The position numbers and the translations under genes were made by a program. Shown one piece after another: positions 36,219 to 49,660 of a DNA stretch of 64,000 bases. Below the pieces are notes generated by a model. That model saw only the letters and a list, made by a program, of their open reading frames with translations. It was not told where the DNA came from and did no database searches. Position 1 is the first letter of the stretch. Every line of letters begins with the position of its first letter. This stretch comes from Aporrectodea caliginosa (Eukaryota > Annelida > Clitellata > Crassiclitellata > Lumbricidae): assembly GCA_020284085.1 (NCBI GenBank), contig JACEVL010000481.1, positions 336,001 through 400,000 of the forward strand, in the 5' to 3' direction.

Positions 36219-36742
36219 TGGATTAAACCGTATTTTACGTTGCTAAATTATTTGATATTGTCACTTTAAAATGGAAGCTGTATTGATGAAAAAATTGTTT
36301 CCCTAGATAGAAGTGGGATAGATGAAAATATTCCTGTGTTTAAATAGAAGCTGGATAGATCGAAATAATTTTTCCCGTAAATGGAAGTGGGATGGATGAA
36401 ACTAAGTTTTCGATTCAACAGAAACTGGATTAATGAAAATAATTGTTTCCGTAATTAGAAGCTGGATCCCTGAAAATATTTCTTTGCTTAAATAAAAGTT
36501 CCATTGATGAAAAATATTTCTTTTGTTAAATAGCAGTTGGATTAATAAAAGTAATTTATTCCAATTAAACGGAAGTTGGATTGATTAAACAATTTCTTAA
36601 TAAAATGGACGCTGGATTGATGATAGTTATCATGCACATAGATAGACGGCTTACTTGTACTTACCAACGTCAAGTACGGCATTGAAGACATTAGGCCTAG
36701 AATACTTTAGCAACGTAAAATAGGCCTACGGTTTGACCTAGG
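36219..36742. mobile_element. TIR element filled by a ~37-bp minisatellite
   Basis: Inverted ends gattaaaccgtattttacgttgctaaa (left) and tttagcaacgtaaaataggcctacggtttgacc (right, with a 5-base insertion aggcc) enclose about nine diverged copies of a ~37-bp unit, gaagctggattgatgaaaat..., between 36268 and 36625. The same unit in inverse orientation fills the element at 51436-52173. Exact ends and target duplication were not resolved. Confidence 0.55.
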
Positions 36743-37439
36743 GCTGGTACTGACTAAAAAATTAATTGATTAATCTCCTAAATTTAACTTCGATTAATAG
36801 ATTAAATTCTATTAATTTGGTATCTGTTATGTGACGCGTGGAAAAGTTTTAAAATTTAGTCACTGAGTGAGTTACTAGCCTACCTTCTTTCTACAACAGA
36901 ACTTCAATCATTCCACATGCGGAAGGTGATACCTCAGCGATATGTTTGAACTATGGTAAGCGAACTGTTTATTGCAATGAAAACCGTTAATTTTGTCGCC
37001 ATCTTCGACTTTTCCATCAGCATTTACCTTAACTGCAAAATGATCGCTTAATTGCCACTCAAAGTTTTACATTAGTCTATCATTGTTCGCCATGTATATT
37101 GTTTACTCTGGAAATGGGCCGATCGACATCGCAATTACGACAATAATTATTTATATAGCGTCGTAGTTAGTCGTAAATCGTAATTGATATATATAGCGTC
37201 GTAGGTTACAAGCTACTTCATGAAATAAGTAAAAAAAAGTTTATCGAACAAGTCGAAATTAATCGAATAAAAATTTTAACTATTGATCGATTAACTGATC
37301 GTTAAAATCCGGGTATTATAATGGTCTATAAGCCTATATATAGCTGCGAGTGGAAAATCAAGCCCATGAGACGTCCACCCCGAAACCGATGAGGCCAGCA
37401 CATATATCATCTACTGTACAAGGTTTATTGGTGTAAGTA
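36743..37439. other. AT-rich region with ATTAATCGAT-type repeats
   Basis: Fragments such as aaaattaattgattaatctcc (36758) and gatcgattaactgatcgtta (37285) face one another, suggesting a decayed TIR element, but I cannot define its ends. No gene. Confidence 0.35.
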
Positions 37440-37915
37440 AGTCCGTTCGCACACTTGTAACCAGCTTGGCTAATTTAAAACGATCCCCTTATGTACTGGC
37501 AGCCAGTGCAGATGATTGAGCACAGGTGTAATGTAATAGAATGATCGTGCAACGAATATGAATCTGTACGACGATTCTGTACACTCTGAAGTTTTTTCCG
37601 AAAGCCACACATCTGCGCAAAACATCAAGATGTTGCCGTAGTCAAGACGATTGCTGATGGTGTTTAATAGACTCGTTCTGACTCTGAATGTTAGTGACCG
37701 CCAGATTCGTCTCAGATAGTGTAATAACACACGCGATTGGCACATTTTGACCACAGGGTCTTTCCTTTTAAGCTCAGCACCGACCGTCACGGTTGTATTG
37801 AGTCCAATTTGTGAACCAAACCTTGAGTTCCTAGAATAAAGTTGAAAGCAATGACCATTGATTCGTTTGAAATGATGTTTCTTAATTCTTTTCAACCGTC
37901 TTAGGACGGGCAAAC
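37440..37915 (-). mobile_element. LINE reverse-transcriptase remnant
   Basis: The minus-strand frame reads RRIWRSLTFRVRTSLLNTIS, SNRLDYGNILM and later NHLHWLPVHKGIVLN, matching the CR1/L2 C-terminal pattern ...RLDYCN.L..GLP...LHWLPV..RI..K. About 145 codons remain open; no catalytic motif. Confidence 0.65.
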
Positions 37916-38289
37916 ATCTAGCAATAATAATAGTAGGCCTAGTAATATATCTGCACCACCAGTATGACGTTCTGGCGCTGCTGAGAAACAGTATAAGCGT
38001 TCCAACGCTGTTATACTAGGCTATATGCCCACAGCCTTCTGTGCTGATTGCCGGGCCTGATCGTCATAATCATCTCGGTAGGACCACTTGTTTGTTGAGA
38101 GAGGGCTTTCAATCATCTTGAACGTGGACCTTGACGATGACCTGTGAACCGAGGCTTCATTGCTGGTGAGAGATAGATGATGGTCTATCCGCCTTCCTGA
38201 CTTCTGCTGCTAGCACAGGCGACCTGCAGGCGTGCATCTTGCCAATCGAGTTCGCTGAGATATCATCCATCATAAGAACTTGTGAATTA

Positions 38290-38715
38290 ATCATTCATCC
38301 CGTGGATGGTTGACAGGTGCAAAGTACCAACGGGAGCAGCAACTCACTGCCACATAACTGCATGCCATCTCCCACGTAAACACCGGGCATGAACGGACCT
38401 GCTTCAGGCCACTAGCGGTCGTAGCTCTCCTGTTACCGATCTGGGACTGCGCCTCCCGGATGAGGAGGTACAGATCGCAGGCGGGTGAGGAATTTGTGCC
38501 ACAAGTGCATGCGGAGAAAAGTCGACGCAAAAAGACTTCACGGCCTGGTTTGCATAGGAGGCGGCAGCGGGAAAGAAAAGCGGCGGAGTATGCTAAACAA
38601 CGTCACCTGGAAAGCGCCGAGCAGGGCAAAAATCCCTGCGCAGAAGCAGCTTCTCGGCCTATCAAGGGAAGACGGCAAGCGGCCTGACTGTTTCACATTC
38701 ATCTCTTTTTGTCAC
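38290..38715 (+). mobile_element. Non-LTR retrotransposon C-terminal remnant
   Basis: The plus-strand reading includes LGLRLPDEEVQIAGG, RNLCHKCMRR, KRLHGLVCIGGGSGKEKRRS and VTWKAPSRAKIPAQKQLLGL followed by SREDGKRPDCFTF. This is the C-terminal pattern of a widespread invertebrate LINE group (C...C..H.L.C....GR..RH..+N..I.rAl..AgiPa.kEP.GL.R.DGKRPDG.T), here in two frames. Confidence 0.55.
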
Positions 38716-38995
38716 GTGGACGGTGCCTAGCATGAGACGTAGCAGTGCACGGCACCTACGCCACTTCTCATTTAGCTCACACGTCGATCGATCAAAGCTA
38801 GCGAGGCTGCCGACCAAGGGCCAAAGAGGGCGAGGCGCTCCACTATCATTGATACCCATTATAGGCCTACTGCCTTTGTGGTGGTCGCCTTGAAGACCAG
38901 TGTTGCTTGGAGCAAAGAAGGACTGGAATTCATCGTGAAATTGGGACATTATAATTATCGTTATTAGTATTAATTAATGTTAGTTTTTTATTATT

Positions 38996-39905
<910 letters not shown>

Positions 39906-40604
39906 AGCAATAACAATCATCATCGTTTTAATTACATTTGCTATTGCATGATCAAATTGCAGTTAAATGTAACTGAATTACAATAAATATTATTGTTGAC
40001 CCAAGCCTAAGGGTCGAGCTCTCTACCAAATGTCCAAGTTGAACTTGAACTTGACTGTGTAACACAGGGATCCGGGTGCATGCGATACGTTACCCTGGCG
40101 CGTTTAGTACGACTGAATAATGATGGCTGTTGAAGCAAGCCTAGCTAGCGCAGGCTGTGTCCTTAGGATATGGACCAAATTCCTCCTACATGCGTGCGGC
40201 CTGCCTAGTCAATATAAGGACGTGTGACTGCGCCATGACGCCTATTTATATATTATATATGTCGTTAAGGAGACGTCTGTGTTGCGAGATACTTGGCTTC
40301 TCTGGCTTGTCTTATATGCGTAGCTTATTTTAAGTCCAACTGTATGTATTATCGATAGAAGTTAGGCTGTCCAGAGCCTAAGCAGTGATTGGTCGACGAT
40401 TATTTATTTGGCACAGGTTAGTTTGACACGCTATTTATTTGGCACAGGTTAGTTTTACACGTAGAGCATACACGAAGAAAATTTTCAGGTTTATTATTTG
40501 AACATGTCTGAATGTGAACTCAGTATTAATGATCATTATTCTTGAACCTTTGCATAGCTAACCAGCATTCCGGCTTCTGACTGTTTCATTATGACTGATC
40601 GCTG
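39906..40604. other. No recognisable feature
   Basis: The phrase ctatttatttggcacaggttagttt occurs twice within 30 bp near 40405-40455. Nothing else identified. Confidence 0.4.
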
Positions 40605-40895
40605 CTAATGTGTTACCACTGACTGTATCTGCTTAGCGTAAACGTGCGATGTAGGCCTCGCCGGCAAAACAGGCTGCATCTGGAGCACTGGTTTATTTGA
40701 CACATTCACAACCAAATCAAATGGAAAATAACGAGGCTGCTGGACAGTCGTTCGGTCGTTTGGTCTGTCTATGTGCAAATCATGCAAGTGCACATGATGC
40801 TGAGCCTGATTGCCAATCTGCTGATTTCTCCCAAATGTTATAAGGTCGATCTTCACGAGAGTCATGCCCCCGTTTTCCGGATTAGGGTTTTCTGG
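40605..40895 (-). CDS. Orphan coding-like terminal exon, unknown function
   Basis: Minus-strand frame of about 96 codons beginning just after a plausible acceptor (gcgcagtttccag, exon from about 40895) and ending in a stop at 40605. It reads ENPNPENGGMTLVKIDLITF, then a His-rich stretch (NQAQHHVHLHDLHIDRP) and a Pro-rich end. Amino-acid composition looks protein-like rather than repeat-like, and no transposon motif is visible. I recognise no domain, and I found no matching upstream exon, so a chance open frame remains possible. Confidence 0.25.
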   Translation of the reverse strand, partial: PENPNPENGGMTLVKIDLITFGRNQQIGNQAQHHVHLHDLHIDRPNDRTTVQQPRYFPFDLVVNVSNKPVLQMQPVLPARPTSHVYAKQIQSVVTH

Positions 40896-40954
40896 AAACT
40901 GCGCATGAAGCTTTCGTACTTACTTACGCTCAGTATGGTAGTTCCTGTTATCCT

Positions 40955-41165
40955 TTGCGTGGCCTATTGGTTAGAGCGCTCGACCTGTAAAGTTGAAAGT
41001 ACGGGTTCGCGCCTCGCCCGAGACAGCTACCGTGTAGGGAGCTTGAACAAGTCCCTTCCTCGCAGTTGTTCAGTGTCATCGATGTTCTGTCGAATGGTCG
41101 TGTGTGCACTTCTGAGCTTTGTAAGGAGGGCAATATCAAATGCAATTATAGTGTATCGTATTGTA
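40955..41165 (+). mobile_element. tRNA-derived SINE, second copy of the 33.3-kb family
   Basis: gcgtggcctattggttagagcgctcgacctgtaa...acgggttcgcgcctcgcc, then gttgttcagtgtcatcgatgttctgtcgaatggtcgtgtg; end caatatcaaatgcaattatagtg. Collinear with the copy at 33304-33500 but with an insertion after box B. Confidence 0.8.
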
Positions 41166-42189
41166 TTATCGGTAGCTTCAACACGAAGCTGCATAATGCA
41201 GAAATTCCACGGGAACGTGCCCTAGGCCCTAATTCACGTACAAGTTGTTCGATATCACTAAAAATAATTCTTAAGAAGAGCCGAATTTCTTATAATCTCA
41301 ATAAGAATGTATGTATCTGGAACTTACTATACGGCTTTTAAGTACCTTACAAGCACTGCCTGCGCCAGTTTATAATGATTGGAACATTTATTGACATCTT
41401 AAACGAGTAGAAATGCCATTTAGCAAACAAAACACCCTTTCACACACACACACACACACACACGAAGCCCAACCAAAGGATTTCCGACCGTAGTTGACAG
41501 ATGCCATTAGAGTCTCTGGACCAAGGAATGTTATTTATGTCAATGTTTCCGAACATGTACGCTGCTGTGACAATACTCCCACGTTGATAGATGTAAATGT
41601 AAGTGTACAGGTTTTGCTATAGTTATGTCACTATGTGGCGCCGTTAACACCATGGCTACAACTTTCCTCATAGATTGATAATCAACAAGTTTTGTCTTCA
41701 TGGATCCTCAATAAAAAGACAGAAACCTTCCAAAGGTCGACTTGACCTCCAGGATTTTGACCTGACATCGGAACCAGGGCAATTGCGGACTTGATTTGAT
41801 ATAGCGCCGGTGATAAGCTGGTCTCCCTGACGTGGCTTTTGCGGGCGCTGTGAAATTTTTTCGGAGTTTTATAATTTTATAGGGGCCTATTACATTTAAT
41901 TAACCGACTCGAACGGTTGTAGGCACAAATAGGGAGTCGACAATCACACCTGAAATAAACCGGATATGAAAGCTACTGCAGGTCCTGCTGTTTGTTATTA
42001 AATGACTCAGCTCACAACTCGAAATTGTCTTCTGTACATCTATACTGTACTTTCAACACATAGGACAGAGTACGGACAGTACGTGCTACTAGCCTCATTC
42101 TCACGAGTCAAGCGATCATCTCCACTCGTGACAGTGTTGACTCAATTGTACACATGCATTGGGTGTCTTTTACATTAGCTAAATCTTCA
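41166..42189. repeat. Intergenic region with CA repeat and dispersed repeat (41741-41860)
   Basis: (CA)n lies at 41442-41463. Segment 41741-41860 (cttgacctccaggattttga ... tatagcgccggtgataagctggtctccctga) is the inverse complement of 20330-20462, defining a dispersed family of at least 120 bp. The remainder is unassigned. Confidence 0.65.
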
Positions 42190-42600
42190 GTGTTCTCCCC
42201 TCAGACAGATTCAATAATCAAACGACGCCATTCGTCTTTATTCTGTGCCATTTCAGCAACTTTTCGGTAGCCTCGTCTGACGGTCTGCTCCTCTATCCTT
42301 CCCTTCATCCATTCCAGCATCATATTCCTCAATCTTTCTGCCGCTTTTGAGCAGCGATTTCGCTGATTGACAACCGAGGAGTCTCTGTTCCTTTTCCTTC
42401 CGAATGCCATACTCCCTGGACCCCAGGGTAGCCTGAAAGAAGTCTAAGACTTTTCCATCGTTCTTTTGTCATCGTTTTTATCGGTCTGTCATCTTTAACC
42501 TTTTCTCTTGTTTTTTTACCCTTCACCTCGGTGTTTTTCAAGAGACATATTTCTCTTGTGTGTCGATGACCCACTGAGCCATACCACGTATACACGTGAT
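42190..42600 (-). mobile_element. LINE C-terminal remnant (probable)
   Basis: Two overlapping minus-strand frames carry KAAERLRNMMLEWMKGRIEE, RKVAEMAQNKDEWRRLI and, upstream, KDDRPIKTMTKERWKSLRLL. They resemble the basic C-terminal tail of endonuclease-reverse-transcriptase elements (GRPR.RW.D.....L...A.dR..WR.L). Degenerate. Confidence 0.45.
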
Positions 42601-42611
42601 TTAACTGTTGG

Positions 42612-42760
42612 GTTAACAGGGTCCGTATACGGGGAACTTAAATGGCTTTGCACCCATTCAAACGGGCAGCGGAGATGAAGGATCTCACTCTCGACCCTTC
42701 TCATTGAGCAGGATCGAGCACATACGGTCGTTATAGCAAAGCGTTTGCATTTACATTATC
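42612..42760. repeat. Dispersed repeat shared with 9.6 kb
   Basis: gggtccgtatacggggaac, gcacccattcaaacgggcag, gatgaaggatctcac and attgagcaggatcgagcac align with 9600-9745 in the same orientation. Confidence 0.6.
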
Positions 42761-43984
42761 TATTTACGTGGTCATCCTGTAAATGGCAAAGTGTATTTAT
42801 TGATGGGCTGAGTGGAATCCCTGCTTAAAATACTAGGTCGTATACTCCGGTTTTCGTGTGATAGTATTCCGTAATGCTTAAGTAAGTAAAGTAAATAAAA
42901 AGTATTGCCTAAGTAAGGAGAACTTTTTAATTCTATGTGGTTCCTAGGAGAGGCATTGATCGCTGAGCAATTGTGAGTGAAGGACTTGCGCAAGGTCGTT
43001 ATCATAATCTCGAAATTTATAATAACGTTATGTGCTTTCATTATTTTAAATAAATTATGTTCTGTTCATCGAAATTTATGCATGTCAAACACCAATTCTG
43101 GGCAAATGGAGCAGCAACAGTCTACTATTTTGTTACACTATACAGTAAAGGCTTATTTTTTGGAACAGCAAGATTAAGAAAGCATCTAGTTCTGCATGTA
43201 TGTAGGCCCTACAATTTCAATTCTTAAGCGAACTCTGTTGTTTGAGAGCCTGAACAGGCACCGATAAATAAACAACGCAAATGACCATTTCTTCTGCAGG
43301 TTGAGTTATGTCAGTTGGTGGTGAGTCAATGCAGAGGAGCTGAAGTCGCTGGAAATGGAGAAACAGGAGAAACAGGAGACGAACGACTCATCACAAGAGA
43401 CCCCAACAACACCGTCGCCCCCGCCAGGGCAGCAGAAGAGGCAGAGCCTCTGTGAGTCAGCGGCGGACGATGACCTTCCTTTCCCCGATGACTTTGGTCC
43501 ACCGTTACCCCCAGACGGCGGATATGGATGGGTTGTCGTCATCGCCTCATTCTTCTGTAATCTAATCGTAGATGGCGTCTGCTATACCTTTGGAATCTTC
43601 TACCCTCAGTTGCTGGAACATTTTCAGGCGAGCAAAGGTGAAACGGCCTTGGTTGGATCCATGCTTCCAGGAATGTACCTCATTGCAGGTAAATCGTGAG
43701 TTGTCGTTATTGATTCACATAACAATTTCGACAGGTTGGCCAAATGTTCCTCATGAGGAAAATCTTCTGTTGCCATCGTTAATCACATGCCATGAAAGCA
43801 ATAATTGCCAACACAATCTTTGTTTGAAAACTTGACCCAGTGTCCTATAGGCCTACTACCCTTTCTAAATAAATGTTTATTCTCGTATTAATCGTCAGAA
43901 AGCTCCAGCTTTCGCCATTGCACACACGCATCTAAAGAAATTTTATATAGTTAGCTTGAACTGTAATAAGGCAGTTCACGTTTT

Positions 43985-44135
43985 TCATGAGACCCACATT
44001 GAGCCCATGCATTATGTGCTTCAAATTCCCACATTTCTCTCATAGTAGCCTACCCGTCTATAGAGCCCATATACACTGTAGGCTCCAACTAATGCCCATG
44101 AAAATGCTGGCAGGAAATTTGGTCCATTGCAGTCA
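43985..44135 (-). repeat. GACCCATATGGGC-family repeat, transporter B intron 1
   Basis: Contains gagcccatatacactgtagg and, inverted, gccagcattttcatgggcat, matching phrases in the copies at 48735 and 49585. Confidence 0.5.
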
Positions 44136-45109
44136 GTTTTTCCGGATAAATAATAAGATAGATACTTTTACTTATAGATCACCGGAGAGGAAAATGCAAA
44201 TTCGAAAATCTCACAGAATGGCTTGCAGTCTGAAACAGCTGTCTTAAAGCTGAAGTCGAAGTTTTCAGTCTCACTTTTTTGAATAAACAGCGATGAGCAT
44301 GAAGAACACTTTAAACACATGGCGCCATTGTTGATAAGGTACACAGTTGTAAGATGGAAAAATATGATGAACATAAATAGTGAAATATGAGTTTTTATTA
44401 ATTTGTTAAATAGCATCTCAACTGTCTCTGCATTGCAGGTCCAGTGGTCAGTGCATTGGCCAACAAGTATGGCTGTCGGCGAGTAACAATATCTGGTGGC
44501 ATCCTAGCATCCATCTCTTTCATCCTCAGCATCTTCTCACCAAACATCACTGTAATGACGATTACTTACGGAGTCATGGGAGGTCGGTATCAATGTGAAG
44601 AATTTCTATCTGACTTGAATTAACGAACGCTTTGTACATGCGTCATCTAAGTTAATGTTGACCTTTCTGCTCTTGAACATTCGGTCATTTTACAATCTTC
44701 AGTTTAAAGTCAAAGCAACGCTTTTGTAAAGCATTCAAAAGGCGCTATATATTGTTTTGACATCATGCAGAGTTACGAATTTGGGCACAACCTTTACACT
44801 AGACCAGGCGCCCATACAGTAATGAGATACATGTATGATGCATTAGCATAGACACCGCTAAAGACTGCTTTCCTTTTACCTGTTGCCTGGAATTGAATGC
44901 ATAAGCGTTCAGGTATATACAATCAACCTCATTAGTTTAAGTAGCTTTAAATGAGACTAACCTGTTTAGTTTTGTCGTTAATTACAAAATAGTAATGAAA
45001 TAATGCAGAGCAGAATTTGTTAGTTTACAATTGATGATACTGAAAAGTCATGTAAAATGAAAACTATGTATACTATAATTGCTATTGTATAGCTTATAGC
45101 TTCTCCCTC

Positions 45110-45275
45110 TCAATTCTCAACCGGGTCCGCCACGCACTCACCGTCGTCTGCATCGGGCACTTCTAATTATCACCCCCCCCCAGGCGGTTCGCTCCAAATT
45201 AAACCCCAGTGGTACCCACCTCTTCAAGAATGCTCTTCCTGGCTTTAAAGAAGTAGCTCTGTATAAATTTTGAGT
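45110..45275 (+). mobile_element. LINE tail remnant (weak), transporter B intron 2
   Basis: A frame reading SGTHLFKNALPGFKEVAL resembles a reverse-transcriptase C-terminus (K.HLFK.AF). It lies directly before exon 3. Short and uncertain. Confidence 0.3.
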
Positions 45276-46284
45276 TTACGATTGTGATTCTGTTCGTAGG
45301 TATTGGATTTGGTCTGATGTACCTGCCGTCAATCGTTATGGTCGGGTTTTACTTCGACCGGAAGAGGGCTCTGGCAACCGGTTTTGCCGTCTGCGGAGCA
45401 GGAATCGGAACTTTTGTATTCGCTCCACTGGGAAGCTTCCTTCTGGAGTCGTACGGGTGGAAAGGGGCGAACATCGTTCTAGCTGGAATCATTCTGAATG
45501 GAGTCGTCTGTGGAGCCTTGTTCCGTCCACTGGAGGCGAGGCCAACCAGAGCCGTTGAGGAGTCGAAGATCATGAAGAGCATTGTACTGGAGAAGCGGAG
45601 AAGACGAACAACGTCGACTGGATCGTTGGACGGAACAGTCATCACCAGAGACAACAAACTCATCAAGGAACAGATCGCTTTCGTCGGAGCCACAGTCGAC
45701 ACCATTCCAGAAGAAGACGAAAGCCATCACATGCAGGAAGACGAGGACTCTCCACAGGAGATGGAAAACAAACCTTCAATCGAAGCAACTTCCATGCCCT
45801 GTTGGTGGCTGCTGCTGAAGTTAGCGGTTCGAACGCATGGGGAAGCAGCGCCAGTTCCTTTCAACGAAACAAACAGCTCGACAAGCGTCGCTACAGCGAC
45901 GTCGCACGAACGAAGGTCTTCGTGTCAAACACCTCCGTCCAACGGTCCATTCGGTCAACGGAAGACGAGGAAAGAGTGGAGAAGCGGAAGAGGGAAGTGT
46001 CCAGTCCATTCGTAAGGCAGGACATCTTCTTTCCCGGAAGTGTAACCAGTCTCAAGGAGTACAAGTCAAGTGTCGATATGGCATCGTATGTTCAGAGCGT
46101 CACTTCAATCCCAACCCGTGAAGACGAAGGGTCCTATACCGCCGATGGTGGATTCTGCGTCAAGGGAGCCAGGATCCTTGAGCAGATGTTCGATTTCTCT
46201 CTCCTTAGAAGTGCTACATTCTTCGTTGTCTGCATGTCAGGAGTACTGGCCTTCCTAGGTTTGTATTGTATGAACTAGACACTC

Positions 46285-46480
46285 ATGAGACCCAAACTAG
46301 AGCATCTATGCATTTATGTAGTCCCTGCTAAGAACACATCAAAGGCGATGCTCACTCACAATGTCAGCATGGCCATGAACATTTTATAGCACCCATGTGG
46401 GCCCAATAATGCTCCAGTATGAGAAAATGGGTTCTATATGGGCCCTATATAGGCTTGGTGCCATTGGGAATTCGAGAAGA
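46285..46480 (+). repeat. GACCCATATGGGC-family repeat, transporter B intron 3
   Basis: Phrases ctcatgagacccaaac, gcacccatgtgggccc, atgggttctatatgggccc and tataggcttggtgccattgg belong to the same family as copies in introns 1 and 5. Confidence 0.5.
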
Positions 46481-48734
46481 ATTCATGAGTTGATTGAAGT
46501 GTATTAAATTGCGTAAATATTGACATCTCGTTATAACCGAATAATAGTAAGCAAAAATTTGAATAGCTCATAAAAATTCGATATAGACAAAACGTCTTTA
46601 GAATCGTAAGCTGTCACCTCTCTTATCCCTGTGACCTAACTCATTTTTCTTCCTAAACTTTTGCTTATAAATAACTAATCTCTGGTTTTACGCGGCAATG
46701 AATTGACATCAAGTCATCAAATCTAAGTTTAAATTCAGAGGTTATAGCCTATATTAAGAAAGCACAGCTGATAGAAATGGTAATGGCGACATCTTTAGCA
46801 AAATGAAACTCTGGAGACTTTCAGTTACATGCATGTAAGGGTTTCGCTATGGCTTTGAGAGTCTTGCGCTACTGATGCGCAGACCCAGAAGGAGAAAAAA
46901 TATCGAGCTGTATATCGCCAGATATTTTGACAAAATTGCTTTAATCATTTTAATTGAACCATCATTGCAATTCATCTAAATATTTGAAACGTTTTTGACA
47001 CCGCAATTTTCGTGCTCTATTGAGTCATTTCTGCCACACATATGCACACCTTCTACGTATGCTTTCCTAAGCTTTAGTAACCGTTTTAAGCGTCATTATA
47101 ATTGACAGATTTCAGGAAATACGCTTTTGACCTGTGTGTTTCTATTCTTAAACTCTCCCTATTGTTTTTCCAGGCCTTTACACGCCGTTCGTGTACGTAA
47201 CGCAGAAGGCGCTGAGCCTAGGTGACGTCAGTCCAGCGAAAGCCAGTCTGATCATCTCCATCCTAGGAATCTGCAACACAGGTGGTCGTCTGGTCGCTGG
47301 TTGGCTAGCAGACAGACCCTGGTCAGATTGTCTTATCATTCACAATGTGTCCGTCATCATCGCTGGACTTCTGACGTGTCTTGTCCCGGCGCTCAACAGC
47401 TACGAACTACTCTGCGTCTACGCAGCACTCTTTGGTGTCTCATTAGGTCAGTAATTGAGACCAGCAGTCTCTGGCTTAGTGAGAGATATCACAATTTGTT
47501 GACTATGTAATATCATGCAAAGTAAAATTGGATATGTCTACACTTGATTAAATCGCTCTTGCGACCTATGTGGCCTTCACAGTCCTGTGAAATCAACTTT
47601 AACATGTATTCCGGGTTGTGTAATTAATCTATGCGATTTTAATTAATAAATAGATATCAGTTTTCACAAACTCAGGCTATCAATTATATGCAAACACCTG
47701 CTGAAGAATCGCTGACACGAGAAGAACTAATAGTCACTCAGAAGATTTAAATATCAAATAAAAATGTTAATTGCATTGTAGTTAGCTATGTGCTTTGCTG
47801 GGGTCGAAAGCAATATTGGCCAAAGTGCCGCGTTTGAATGGGACTTCTATTTGGTAGACAAAAGAATTTAGCAACCCTGGCTAGTTATATAGCACATCGT
47901 GTTATTCTTATTAAGCTGAATAGCAGCTAGTATATTACCGAGAAAGAATGCATACACTCATTTACTTTGTGAAACGTTCTGGATATGGTTTTGTAGCGGC
48001 TTTTGTTGCGTTGAGATCGATCGTTATCGTTGAACTGCTTGGCATTCAAAAGCTAACAAATGCATTCGGACTAACTTCACTGTTCCAAGGTATTGCTGTT
48101 CTCATCGGATCTCCTCTCACAGGTAAGCTCACATCAACCTCATTGTACAGTCTAGACCTAGGTAACTTCGAGGCAACAGGTGTTATTGTCCGAAATTTTG
48201 GACATTATTACCAATTATTTATATTGCAGAGACTAATTAGCAACTAAAAACCATCTTAAAATTTTATTGAATATAGATTTAGTGCAAAAATGGTAGAATG
48301 TTAGCAAATTAAATATTTTTACAAATTAAGTTTCTTCATAACTCCGATACCTTCAGTGCGAATAACTTAACATTTTCACCCTTTTTATACTTTATACTGC
48401 TTACATTAGAGACCACCAGCGCTCGTGAATAAGCTGGTGCCCGGACTGCGCTTAGATTTAGAGACCTTACTTTCTGTCAAAAACTATAAATCCTAAAATG
48501 TGACCAATCAGGAAAACATCTTAGCCGATTTTGTATGTCTAATACTTCAAATATTAGAAACGAAACAAGTTCAAAAGAGCGAATAGTTTCAATTTTAATT
48601 TATTTTAGTTTCTCTGTAAAAAAGATAAATTAGCCATAGAATTCAGGTATTTTCTCTGATTTTCTAGTACAATAGTTTGGCCTATGTTATTGCTAATGTC
48701 ATTGAAATTATGCGGATGCAAGAAATTGAAGAAA

Positions 48735-48845
48735 TGTTTTGCCAGCATGTCCACGGGTATTAGATGAGACCCATATGAACTGTAACGGGGTCCCATATGG
48801 AAATATAGGTCTTATATAGAACCAATGTTGACATTGCTTTGATAA
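48735..48845 (+). repeat. GACCCATATGGGC-family repeat, transporter B intron 5
   Basis: gccagcatgtccacgggtat, agatgagacccatatgaact and ggggtcccatatggaaatat match the copy at 49585-49660. Confidence 0.55.
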
Positions 48846-49584
48846 GTCCTACAGAGTCGCTACATAGCTTATAAGAGGATCATACATTTTCCGCTTTTAA
48901 GAGATAAAAGCAGCATAATGTACTTTGGGTAGATATCTAAAATAATATTAATGCATTCAAGCTATATAGCCAACCTACGTATGCGACAGTAGATGAAATA
49001 TTATAATGTAACAAGGACTTCGCAATTTAAGAACAAAAGCCAACGACAATAAACTGAAATGACATAATATTATTGAAAGGGTAAAACCTTCAGCGTCAAT
49101 AGGCTACATTCTACCAGCAGTAGGCTTTAAATTAATTATTGCCGCTCATGCGCCATTTTCATTCGGCACGTGCATGTAGCTGTTGGGTGGAGTTCCTTCA
49201 CGGGTTGCTGGTCGTTTGCGGCTTTTTATAAGTAGTAAGACTTAACGCTCTTTTCAAACTGTGGAGGCTTAGGTTACTAAAACGCAATGCGGATCAAATA
49301 GGCTGCCCATATTGTATTCACTTAGATATAGGTCTAATCTAGGGCTCTTGCTGCAACTCACTGAACGTTGTAAACAAGGGCGTAATAATGTTGTTGAGAA
49401 ATATGCCTATCTGTTATCAGCGAGTGGGCAAACGTTGTCCGCAGAGACAATATTATTAGGGCATAGCTGACCGAAGATTAAGGTTAAGAATGGGCTTCAG
49501 ATTAATCGGCGCTATCGCCGCGGAGTGTGTAGGTGAGTAGCCTACTTCAGTAAATCTGATCTAATGCAAGGATAAGTACGACCC

Positions 49585-49660
49585 CTGCCAGCATTTGCAT
49601 GGACAATAGATGAGACCCATATGGGCTGAATACGGGTCTCATACGGAAATGCATAATTAA
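49585..49660 (+). repeat. GACCCATATGGGC-family repeat, second copy in intron 5
   Basis: gccagcatttgcatggacaa, agatgagacccatatgggct and gggtctcatacggaaatgc; same order as at 48735. Confidence 0.55.

Noticed and set aside
45801..45820. A 20-base GT...AG segment in exon 3 of SLC16 copy B whose removal would restore frame
   Set aside because: Far shorter than any animal spliceosomal intron here; a one-base indel is simpler.
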